A DNA stretch of 22,959 nucleotides from DATLGB01 sp038232275 (GTDB lineage Bacteria > Actinomycetota > Thermoleophilia > Solirubrobacterales > Solirubrobacteraceae): the NCBI GenBank assembly GCA_038232275.1, contig JBBSIC010000052.1, positions 1 through 22,959 on the forward strand, in the 5' to 3' direction. The notes under the pieces were generated by a model. The model saw only the letters and a list, made by a program, of their open reading frames with translations. It was not told where the DNA came from and ran no database searches. Positions 16,809 to 22,959 of this stretch are shown here, in pieces. The position numbers and the translations under genes are program-made. Within the stretch, counting starts at the first letter, position 1; each line of letters starts with the position of its first letter.

Positions 16809-17402
16809 TCAGCCGCGCGCCCGGCGCCGCTCGTCGGCGGTGATCGCGAAGCGCTCGTGGTCGCGCCAGCGGCCGCCGATCAGCAGGTAGCGCGGCGAGA
16901 AGCCCTCGAGCCGGAAGCCCGCGCCGAGTGCCAGCGCCTTCGAGGGCGTGTTGCCCGGCTGGATGTTGGCCTCCAGGCGATGGAGGGCGAGGGTGCCGAA
17001 GGCGTGGTCGAGGACGAGCTCGAGCGCCGCCCCCATGTACCCCTGCCCGGCGTAGCGGGCGTGGCCGTAGTAGCCGAGGTAGGCGTTCTGAAAGGCGCCG
17101 CGGACGATCTGGGAGATCGTGAAGATGCCGAAGAGGGCGTCGTCGCAGCGCCGCAGGCCGAGCAGGGTGACGACGTCCTCGCGGCGCGCGCGGGCCACCA
17201 GCTCGTCGAACTGGTCGCCGCGCTCCGGCGGGTAGGCCCAGGGGTGATGCAGGTCCCGGCTGTTGCGGACGAGGGCGAGGAACTCGTCGCGGTCGCGGTA
17301 GTCGATCTCGCGCAGCCGTACCCGGCGCACCTCGGGGGCGCCGTCGGAGCTCGCGACGGGCTCTTCGGCGCGCGAGCCGGCGCGGCGCACACGTTCAAGC
17401 AC
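16809..17402 (-). CDS. RimJ/RimL-like GNAT N-acetyltransferase
   Basis: A 197-residue cytoplasmic acetyltransferase. The first ~30 residues are a charged leader; the GNAT domain begins at VRRVRLREIDYRDRDEF. The acetyl-CoA-binding motif is YAGQGYMGAAL with the preceding strand NAYLGYYGHA, then the family's HRLEANIQPGNTPSKALALGAGF (typical of RimJ/RimL and related N-alpha-acetyltransferases) and GRWRDHERFAIT. RimJ/RimL acetylate the N-terminus of ribosomal proteins, but many relatives act on other proteins or small molecules, so the substrate is open. The start is a GTG at 17402; a later start near VRRVRL is possible. It lies 61 bases downstream of the flippase on the same strand and may be co-transcribed. 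It marks the end of the decayed stretch. Confidence 0.87.
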   Translation of the reverse strand: MLERVRRAGSRAEEPVASSDGAPEVRRVRLREIDYRDRDEFLALVRNSRDLHHPWAYPPERGDQFDELVARARREDVVTLLGLRRCDDALFGIFTISQIVRGAFQNAYLGYYGHARYAGQGYMGAALELVLDHAFGTLALHRLEANIQPGNTPSKALALGAGFRLEGFSPRYLLIGGRWRDHERFAITADERRRARG

Positions 17403-17463
17403 GGATCAAAGGTACCCGGGGGACCGGGTCATACGCCAACTGTCAGCGCGAGCACCGGCGCTT

Positions 17464-18771
17464 TCAGAGCACCGGCTCCGAGCCGGCCAGGGGGTCGCGC
17501 CGCACGAGGGCGCCGAGCACGACGATCGCCGCGGCGGCGACGGCCTGCAGGATCAGCACGCGGGCGGCGAAGCTCTCGAGCGTCGTGGCGCTTGCGAGCA
17601 CGAGCGGCTCGGCGACCGCCACGGCGAGCAGCACGAGCACGAACAGCCGCCGGTGCAGCCCGAGCAGGAACTGGACGACGACGTAGGTGCAGGCGAGCAG
17701 GGCGAAGGCGATACCCAGAACCAGCAGGACGCGGTCCCCGGAGGCGAAGTCGGCGCCGAAGGCGGTCTTGAGCAGCAGCCGGGGGAAGAGGGCGAAGATC
17801 GCGAGCGCCGGAACCGTGAGCAGGCCGATCAGCGCGAGCGCGCGCACGAGCACGTGGCGGGGGTCGAGCCCGGCCGCGGCGCGGCGGGTGGCCTCGGGCA
17901 GGACCCACAGGCCGATGCCGACGGCCACCCAGACGATCGCCTTGGCGGCGACGGTGGTGGCCGCGTAGATCCCGGCCGTGTCGTGGTCGAGCGCGTGGCG
18001 GGCCATGATCACGTCGACGTTCTGCAGCGCCGCGACGAGCACGAGCCCGGCGATCGGGACCGCGGCGTGGCGGGCCAGGGCGCTCAGCGGATGGTTCGCG
18101 CGCCCCAGCGCCGGCGGCCCGAGGCGGCGGCGCAGGATGCGGTGCAGCACGATCGCCACACCGGCCCAGGCGACGAACTGGCCGAGGTAGGCCCCGGTGA
18201 CCCCGAGGGCCAGCGCGACCAGCGCGAGCGAGCCGAGCAGGCGCACGAGCCCCTCGGCCACGATCGAGATCGCCACTGGCCGGTAGGCGCGCGCCGCCTG
18301 GAGCAGCCCCCGCTGCACGCAGACCAGCAGCCACAGCGCGGCGCGGACCGGCACGGCGGCCGCGGCCCACTCCTGATCGATGTTGACGAGGTCGGCCAGC
18401 GGCCTGCGCAACAGGAAGGAGACGACGGCGACCGCGCCGAGCCCGTAGAGGATGTGCCGGGTCCAGCGCGCCAGGGTGGCGGCCAGCTCCGGCCCGTGCC
18501 CGAAGCGGCCGAGCGTCCCCTGGCGCGCGGTGACGACCTGCAGCGCCGAGCCCGGGACCACGAGCAGGACGGTGAAGTTGATCAGCGCCGCGAGCGAGCC
18601 GTAGCCGTCCGTCCCGAGGATCCGGGCGAAGAGGACCGTGAAGACGACGGCCATCAGCTGCTGGACGATCGTCGCGATCGCGAGACCGGCCGCCGGGGCG
18701 GTCTCGGACTGGCGAAGGCCCACGATGCGGGCCCGCAGCGAGGGCGCCACCGGTGCTGCCTGGGCCTCCAT
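17464..18771 (-). CDS. Polysaccharide flippase-like membrane protein (MOP superfamily)
   Basis: A 435-residue protein with roughly 12 hydrophobic helices spread along its whole length and the MOP/Wzx pattern: the first helix is preceded by a short amphipathic lead, then ATIVQQLMAVVFTVLFARILGTDGYGSLAALINF, as in polysaccharide exporters ('...R.LG...YG..a...'). Later landmarks are QNVDVIMARHALDHDTAGIYAA (seventh-helix region), KAIVWVAVGIGLWVLPEATRR and FGADFASGDRVLLVLG. Such proteins flip lipid-linked oligosaccharides across the membrane. The start ATG 18771 is preferred because the frame further upstream is only a shadow of the divergent gene. A TAGCGT hexamer at 18787-18782 lies 10 bases before it. 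Its glycan could be the polymer made by the left-hand operon, but the two are 14 kb apart. Confidence 0.87.
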   Translation of the reverse strand: MEAQAAPVAPSLRARIVGLRQSETAPAAGLAIATIVQQLMAVVFTVLFARILGTDGYGSLAALINFTVLLVVPGSALQVVTARQGTLGRFGHGPELAATLARWTRHILYGLGAVAVVSFLLRRPLADLVNIDQEWAAAAVPVRAALWLLVCVQRGLLQAARAYRPVAISIVAEGLVRLLGSLALVALALGVTGAYLGQFVAWAGVAIVLHRILRRRLGPPALGRANHPLSALARHAAVPIAGLVLVAALQNVDVIMARHALDHDTAGIYAATTVAAKAIVWVAVGIGLWVLPEATRRAAAGLDPRHVLVRALALIGLLTVPALAIFALFPRLLLKTAFGADFASGDRVLLVLGIAFALLACTYVVVQFLLGLHRRLFVLVLLAVAVAEPLVLASATTLESFAARVLILQAVAAAAIVVLGALVRRDPLAGSEPVL

Positions 18772-18786
18772 GAGCCGCCTGACGCT

Positions 18787-18809
18787 AGCGGACGCCTCTG
18801 CGGTCCGCT
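18787..18809. repeat. Inverted repeat between the flippase and LPXTG/tsaE promoters
   Basis: AGCGGAC and GTCCGCT form perfect 7-base arms separated by 9 bases, inside the 61-base gap between divergent genes. The left arm touches the candidate flippase -10 (TAGCGT, minus strand); the right arm ends 9 bases before the candidate plus-strand -10 (TAGCCT). Position and size suit an operator for a dimeric repressor acting on both genes, but the regulator is unknown. Confidence 0.45.
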
Positions 18810-18817
18810 CCCTCGAA

Positions 18818-18823
18818 TAGCCT
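18818..18823 (+). promoter_or_regulatory. Candidate -10 element of the LPXTG-tsaE-tsaB-rimI-tsaD run
   Basis: TAGCCT (TAnnnT form) ends nine bases before the ATG at 18833, giving a leader of about three bases at most. No ribosome site precedes the ATG. No clear -35 element is seen. Confidence 0.4.
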
Positions 18824-18832
18824 TGGCTGCAG

Positions 18833-19198
18833 ATGTCCTTAAGACTTCGCCACGCGGGTCCGCTCGCCGCCGTGCTGCTGTGCACCGTTGTGCCCGCCCC
18901 GGCGCTCGCGCGCAACGGCGACGACGTGCTGGTCGCCCAGATCGCCCAGGCCCGGGCGGCCAAGGACCCGTTCCGGGCCCTGCCGCCCCTGCGCAGGCAT
19001 CCCCGCACCCGGCTGGGTGGTGACGCGACGCCGACGCCGACGCCCACGGCTACCGCGACGCCGGCCGGCAAGTCCGACCTGCCCTCCACCGGCTCGGACC
19101 CCGCGCTGGTCGCGCTCGTTGGCCTGAGCCTGCTCGGCTTCGGCCTCTCGCTGCGCCTCCGCGTTGCCCTCGGCGATGCCCGGGACACCGTCATCTGA
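18833..19198 (+). CDS. Small surface protein with LPXTG sorting signal
   Basis: 121 residues with a signal peptide (1 to about 26, LAAVLLCTVVPAPALA), a short charged region (about 27-62), a Thr-Pro repeat (TPTPTPTATATP, 66-77), the sorting motif LPSTG (83-87), a hydrophobic helix (about 89-106) and a positive patch RLR, then 11 further residues. This is the layout of sortase substrates, which are cut between T and G and joined to the cell wall. After processing, only about 60 residues would remain, mostly linker, so it may be a tether or a stub. The cytoplasmic tail is longer than usual because its coding DNA overlaps the start of tsaE by 23 bases. No sortase gene is in the window. The family of the mature domain is unknown. 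Confidence 0.78.
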   Translation: MSLRLRHAGPLAAVLLCTVVPAPALARNGDDVLVAQIAQARAAKDPFRALPPLRRHPRTRLGGDATPTPTPTATATPAGKSDLPSTGSDPALVALVGLSLLGFGLSLRLRVALGDARDTVI

Positions 19199-19619
19199 AA
19201 AAACCACCCGGTCCTCCCAGGAGACGGAGGCCGCGGGCGCCGCGCTCGCCGCCCGGCTGCGGGCCGGAGACGTCGTGCTGGTCTCCGGCGACCTGGGCGC
19301 CGGGAAGACGACCTTCGTCCGCGGCGCCCTGCGCGCGCTGGGCGCGACCACCCCCGTCACGAGCCCGACCTTCGTCGTGGGCGTGCTCCACGCGGGCGAC
19401 CGGGGCCCGCTCGCCCACCTCGACCTCTACCGCCTCGGCGGCCTCGACGACGAGGACCCGGGCCTGCTGGATCCCTACTTCGGGGCGGACACCGTGACCT
19501 TCGTGGAGTGGCCGGAGCGGGCCGAGCGCGAGTCGGCGGCCGCGGGGGGGCGGCCGGTGACGCACCGCGTGGCGCTCGCGCACGCGGGCGGCGACGCCCG
19601 GACGCTCACGCTGACCTGA
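19176..19619 (+). CDS. tsaE: tRNA t6A synthesis ATPase (TsaE)
   Basis: A 147-residue P-loop ATPase that works with TsaB and TsaD to make the N6-threonylcarbamoyl-adenosine at position 37 of ANN-decoding tRNAs. The Walker A is GDLGAGKTT (38-46); other family motifs are VTSPTF (61-66), HLDLYRL (81-87) and FVEWPER (109-115). An upstream TTG at 19164 is in frame, but the ATG at 19176 gives a normal N-terminus. The start overlaps the LPXTG gene by 23 bases, which suggests translation of tsaE depends on that gene. tsaB follows after two bases. Confidence 0.96.
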   Translation: MPGTPSSEKTTRSSQETEAAGAALAARLRAGDVVLVSGDLGAGKTTFVRGALRALGATTPVTSPTFVVGVLHAGDRGPLAHLDLYRLGGLDDEDPGLLDPYFGADTVTFVEWPERAERESAAAGGRPVTHRVALAHAGGDARTLTLT

Positions 19620-19621
19620 CG

Positions 19622-20287
19622 ATGGCCGTCCTGGGCTTCGACACCGCGACCCCGTCCACGGCCGTCGGCCTGCTGCGCGACGACGGGACGGCCTTCGAGC
19701 GCCGCGACGACCCACCCGCCGGCGCGCGCCCGAACCACGCCAGCCGCCTGCTCGCGCTGGTCGAGGAGGTGCTCGCGGAGGCCGGGACGGGCTGGGACGG
19801 CGTCGGGCGCCTGGCGGTCGGCGTCGGGCCGGGCGGCTTCACCGGTCTGCGCATCGGCATCGCGACGGGCCGCGCGCTGGCGCAGGCGCGCGGGCTCGAG
19901 GTCGTGGGCGTGTCGTCGCTGCGGGCGCTCGCGTGCGGTGCGCCGGGGGAGGGGGTCGTGGCCGCCGTGCTCGACGCCCGGCGCGGGGAGGCGTTCCTCG
20001 CGGCCTACGGCGGGCCGGAGACGATCGTGGCGCCGGTCGCGCTGTCCCCGCACGACCTCGCGGCGGCGGTCGCCGGGCTGGCCCCGGGCGTGCGGGCGGT
20101 GGGGGACGGCGCGGTACGCTTCAGGGAGCAGCTGGAACGGGCCGGAGCGGCCGTCCCGGCGGACGGAGACCCCGTCCACCGCCTCGGCGCCGGGCCCGTC
20201 TGCCGGCTCGGAGCGGCCGGGTCGCCCACGGCCCGGGACTCGCTTGTGCCCGACTACTGCCGCGCCCCCGACGCACGCCCCCGTTGA
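19622..20287 (+). CDS. tsaB: tRNA t6A synthesis protein TsaB
   Basis: A 221-residue ASKHA-fold protein, the non-catalytic partner of TsaD in the bacterial t6A complex. It begins with LGFDTATPSTAVGLL and has the family motif VGVGPGGFTGLRIGIATGRALA (about 67-88), plus AVLDARRGEAFLAAY, used in dimer formation. It lacks the metal-binding histidine pair of TsaD, as expected. The start ATG at 19622 lies two bases after tsaE, and its stop overlaps the rimI start (TTGA). The C-terminal third is less conserved, as is usual. Confidence 0.95.
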   Translation: MAVLGFDTATPSTAVGLLRDDGTAFERRDDPPAGARPNHASRLLALVEEVLAEAGTGWDGVGRLAVGVGPGGFTGLRIGIATGRALAQARGLEVVGVSSLRALACGAPGEGVVAAVLDARRGEAFLAAYGGPETIVAPVALSPHDLAAAVAGLAPGVRAVGDGAVRFREQLERAGAAVPADGDPVHRLGAGPVCRLGAAGSPTARDSLVPDYCRAPDARPR

Positions 20288-20778
20288 TCGAGATCCGCCG
20301 TCTCACCTACGCCGACCTCCCGCAGGTGGTCGCCATCGAGCGCCGCGCCTTCCCGGCGCCGTGGTCGCTGGCCATGTTCGTGCTCGAGCTCTCAAAGCCC
20401 GGCGGCGTCTGCCTCGTGGCGGTCTGCGACGACGCCGTGCTGGGCTATGAGATCTGCTCGCGCCACGCCGACGTCTGGCACCTGATGGACATCGCTGTCG
20501 ACCCCGCGCAGCGGCGCCGCGGCATCGGCAGCGCGCTCGTGCGGGCGCTGCTGGACCGCCTGCCCGGGCCCGACGAGCAGGTCACGCTCGAGGTGCGGCC
20601 GTCCAACGACGGCGCCGTGCGCCTGTACGAGGGGTTCGGCTTCAAGGCCGCCGGCGTCCGCCGCCGCTACTACCAGGACAACGGCGAGGACGCGCTTATC
20701 ATGTGGCGCACGCCGGGCACGCGGCGCGGCACGCTGGACGACGTCCCCGCGGCGGACCCGCGCGCGGCCGTCCGGTGA
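20284..20778 (+). CDS. rimI: Ribosomal-protein-alanine N-acetyltransferase-like protein (RimI)
   Basis: A 164-residue GNAT enzyme. The acetyl-CoA motif is QRRRGIGSAL (76-85) after MDIAVDP (68-74); further landmarks are TLEVRPSNDGAVRLYEGFGF (101-120) and RRRYYQDNGEDALIM (126-140), typical of RimI, which acetylates the N-terminal Ala of ribosomal protein S18. A C-terminal extension of about 20 residues is extra. The start is a TTG at 20284 overlapping the tsaB stop; no better start exists before the conserved IRRLTYADLPQV. Its location between tsaB and tsaD is a common arrangement in bacteria. The substrate in this organism is inferred. Confidence 0.93.
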   Translation: MIEIRRLTYADLPQVVAIERRAFPAPWSLAMFVLELSKPGGVCLVAVCDDAVLGYEICSRHADVWHLMDIAVDPAQRRRGIGSALVRALLDRLPGPDEQVTLEVRPSNDGAVRLYEGFGFKAAGVRRRYYQDNGEDALIMWRTPGTRRGTLDDVPAADPRAAVR

Positions 20779-21749
20779 TCCTCGCACTGGAGACCTCCTG
20801 CGACGACACCTGCGCGGCCGTGGTCACGCCCGCAGGGGTGATCCTCGCCGACGTCGTCTCCTCGCAGGGGATCCACGACCGCTACGGCGGCGTCGTGCCG
20901 GAGATCGCGTCCCGCCACCACCTCGAGCTCGTCAACGCGGTGATCGACGACGCGCTCGCCACCGCCGGCGCCCGCCTCGACGACGTCGATCTCGTCGCGC
21001 TCACGCAGGGCCCCGGGCTGGTCGGAGCGCTGCTCGTCGGCGTCGCGACGGGCAAGGCGCTGGCCGCGGCGCGGGGGCTGCCCCTGGCGCCCGTCGACCA
21101 CCTGCAGGGCCACGTCGCCGCCAACTTCCTCGAGCCGGCCCCGTTCGAGCCCCCGTTCCTGTGCCTGATCGCCTCCGGGGGCCACACGCTGCTGACCCGC
21201 GTCGCCGACCACGCCGGCTACGAGACGCTCGGGCGCACGCTCGACGACGCGGCCGGCGAGGCGTTCGACAAGGGCGCGCGCCTGCTCGGCCTCGGCTATC
21301 CCGGCGGCCCGGCGCTCTCCCGGCTCGCGGCCACGGGAGACCCGCACGCCTTCGCCTTCCCGACCGCCGCCCGCGTGGCCGGCCTGGACTTCTCCTTCGC
21401 GGGACTCAAGACGGCGCTGCTGTACAAGGTCCGCGCCCTGGGTGAGGAGCAGGCAGCGCGGCGCAGCACCGACCTCGCCGCGTCCTACGAGCACGCGATC
21501 GTCGAGGCCCTGATGGCGCGCGTCGAGCGCGCCGTGGACCAGACCGGCCTCGACCGCGTCGCGATCGGCGGCGGCGTCGCGGCCAACCGCCGCCTGCGCG
21601 AGCGCATCGCCGGGCTCGGCGTCGCCGTCCACGTGCCGGCGCCCGAGCTGTGCACCGACAACGCGGCGATGATCGCATCGGCCGCGCGCTGGGTGACGCC
21701 GCTCGCCTTCCCGGACTACCTCGCACTCGACGCGTACGCGTCGGCATGA
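20775..21749 (+). CDS. tsaD: tRNA N6-adenosine threonylcarbamoyltransferase (TsaD)
   Basis: A 324-residue catalytic subunit that moves threonylcarbamoyl from its AMP ester to A37 of tRNA. It starts ILALETSCDDTCAAVV, and has the metal ligands H109 and H113 in VDHLQGHVAANF and D295 in CTDNAAMIA, together with the nucleotide-binding IASGGHT (132-138), GEAFDKGARLLGLGYPGG (161-178), DFSFAGLKTA (205-214) and GGGVAANRRLR (265-275). Length is normal. The start is a GTG at 20775 overlapping the rimI stop (GTGA); a longer upstream reading is only a shadow of rimI. The stop overlaps the next ORF by ATGA, so the protease-like gene is translated from the same message. Confidence 0.97.
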   Translation: MILALETSCDDTCAAVVTPAGVILADVVSSQGIHDRYGGVVPEIASRHHLELVNAVIDDALATAGARLDDVDLVALTQGPGLVGALLVGVATGKALAAARGLPLAPVDHLQGHVAANFLEPAPFEPPFLCLIASGGHTLLTRVADHAGYETLGRTLDDAAGEAFDKGARLLGLGYPGGPALSRLAATGDPHAFAFPTAARVAGLDFSFAGLKTALLYKVRALGEEQAARRSTDLAASYEHAIVEALMARVERAVDQTGLDRVAIGGGVAANRRLRERIAGLGVAVHVPAPELCTDNAAMIASAARWVTPLAFPDYLALDAYASA

Positions 21750-22959
21750 CGCGGCAGCGCTGGGGGTACGCCGCGGCCGCCGCCGCGGCCGTGCTCGTCC
21801 TGATCGCCGCGCTCGCCTCCGGGGGCGGCGGCACCGTCCCGGGCGGCGGCGAGACGCGGACCTTCGGCGCCGCGCTCGCCGCTCCCGTGCCCTACGACGG
21901 CCGCTCGCCCGCCCTGCCCGCCGGCCGCAAGGAGCGCGTGCTGGTCGAGCTGCCGCGCCCGGCGCTCGGGGCGCGCAAGGACGTCGCAAGGCTGACGCCG
22001 CGCAGGCAGCGCTTCTACGTGCGCTCGCTGCGCCAGGAGGCGTCGGCGCTGATCTCAGCGCTCGCCGCCACGGGCGTCAAGCTGCGCGACGTGGCGACCT
22101 TCGAGCGCACCTGGCACGGGTTCGCCGCCACCGTCCGCGCCTCGGACCTGCCGCGCCTGCAGAGCCTCGGCGTCCGCGTGCGCGCCAACCGCCGCTTCTA
22201 CCCGGCCTTCTCCGAGCCCGTCCCGGTCGGCCCCGCGGGCCGGCCGGACCCGCCCAGGCACGGCCCGCGCGTGACGCTGCTGGCCGGCGGCGTCGGCGGG
22301 GCCCCGAAGGGCGGCTACGACGCCGTGGAGCGCGACAGCGACCCGGCGCCGGGGACCGACGCGCGCGACCCCGGCCGCCGGGAGGTGGGCGGCGCGCCGC
22401 TCGCCGACGCGCTCTCCTCCCTCGGGGCGACGACCCGCGTCATCCGCGTCAGCACGCTCGACGCGGGCGAGGAGTCGGGGCGCACCGACGAGCTGCTGGC
22501 CGGCCTCGAGCGCACCGTCGACCCCAACCTCGACGGCGACGCCAGCGACCACGACTACGTCGCGCTGATCGGCGTCAGCGCCCCCTACGCGGGCTTTGGC
22601 GACGCCCCGGAGACCCAGGCGATGGCCGCGGCCAAGCGGCTCGGCACGCTCGTCGTCGCGCCGGTCGGCGACGAGGGGCCCGCCGCCGGCGCCTACGGGA
22701 CGGTCGGCTCGCCCGGGGCGGCGGCCGGCGACCTCGCCGTCGCGGCGCTCGGCGATCCGGCGGCGGTCGCGCGAACGAAGCTCACGGTCGGCAACACCAC
22801 CGTCTCCGGCGCCGCGCTGCTCGCGGGCGGGGCGCCGCGCACGAAGCTGCTCACCGCCGGGCCGGTCGAGGCCATCACCGTGGCCGCCCTGCTGGCCAGG
22901 GGCGCGCCGCCGCTGCAGGGGCGCCTCGCCGTCGTCAAGGCGGGGGCGAACCCCGGGGC
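21746..22959 (+). CDS. Secreted subtilase-like protein with degenerate active site (cut by window end)
   Basis: 404 residues are visible, from ATG 21746, with no stop before the edge. The N-terminus has a signal/anchor helix (about 7-25). Residues about 62-153 look like an inhibitor-I9-type propeptide region (KERVLVELP...HGFAATV). From about 173 the sequence follows actinobacterial S8 subtilases: RVTLLAGGV (175-183), GGYDAVERDSDP, then VDPNLDGDASDH (258-269), a LIGVSAPYAGFGDAPETQA strand-loop, LVVAPVGDEGP (302-312) and YGTVGSPGAAAG. After about 345 a PA-like insert seems to begin (GRLAVVKAGANPG). The catalytic Asp expected in LLDTGV reads A180; the HGTxxAG motif reads RREVGGAPLA (211-220), with no His; the oxyanion Asn of A-G-N-[ED]-G is D309. 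The Ser region is outside the window. The start overlaps tsaD by ATGA. Confidence 0.78.
   Translation, partial: MTRQRWGYAAAAAAAVLVLIAALASGGGGTVPGGGETRTFGAALAAPVPYDGRSPALPAGRKERVLVELPRPALGARKDVARLTPRRQRFYVRSLRQEASALISALAATGVKLRDVATFERTWHGFAATVRASDLPRLQSLGVRVRANRRFYPAFSEPVPVGPAGRPDPPRHGPRVTLLAGGVGGAPKGGYDAVERDSDPAPGTDARDPGRREVGGAPLADALSSLGATTRVIRVSTLDAGEESGRTDELLAGLERTVDPNLDGDASDHDYVALIGVSAPYAGFGDAPETQAMAAAKRLGTLVVAPVGDEGPAAGAYGTVGSPGAAAGDLAVAALGDPAAVARTKLTVGNTTVSGAALLAGGAPRTKLLTAGPVEAITVAALLARGAPPLQGRLAVVKAGANPG

Noticed and set aside
19164..19175. Alternative TTG start for tsaE
   Set aside because: It adds only four residues and the ATG at 19176 fits the family better.

Overview
The window is GC-rich DNA with actinobacterial traits. 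Genes are dense and often overlap by ATGA or GTGA, GTG and TTG starts are common, several genes appear to have almost no leader, and uvrA has a Gram-positive-type LexA box. The gene content (exopolysaccharide genes, pantothenate genes, PiT phosphate genes, t6A genes and a degenerate actinobacterial subtilase) would fit a member of Thermoleophilia/Solirubrobacterales. That placement is inference; no rRNA is present to confirm it.

Left part (1-3382, minus strand): an exopolysaccharide operon. A polyprenyl-phosphate sugar transferase starts the lipid-linked glycan, a fused Wzz/BY-kinase controls chain length, and the N-terminus of an O-antigen-ligase-like protein runs off the edge. Divergent from it is uvrA (3491-6406), with a perfect LexA site in its promoter. 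It converges on a secreted LysM/transglycosylase gene (6424-7377), which is followed by a hexapeptide acyltransferase (7453-8076).

Middle (8060-12906, minus strand): one uninterrupted run of seven genes, DUF2520 - panC - panD - panB - DUF47 - PiT transporter - small membrane protein. It combines pantothenate synthesis with low-affinity phosphate uptake.

13031-14788 (plus strand) is the most striking gene: a family 4 [4Fe-4S] uracil-DNA glycosylase interrupted by a 355-residue intein with a LAGLIDADG endonuclease. The intein sits directly before a cysteine that should be a cluster ligand. The glycosylase ends in QLGLF, a sliding-clamp binding motif.

14789-16808 is a decayed accessory stretch. 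It holds a short secreted-type ORF, a TPR-like fragment in another frame, a 49-residue ORF, and a frameshifted, truncated ISL3-family transposase.

Right part: a RimJ-like acetyltransferase and a polysaccharide flippase (minus strand) diverge from a plus-strand run: a tiny LPXTG protein, tsaE, tsaB, rimI, tsaD, and a large secreted subtilase-like protein cut off by the window end. Every junction in this run overlaps by a few bases or is nearly contiguous. The subtilase-like protein has lost the expected catalytic Asp and His and the oxyanion Asn, so it looks like a pseudoprotease.
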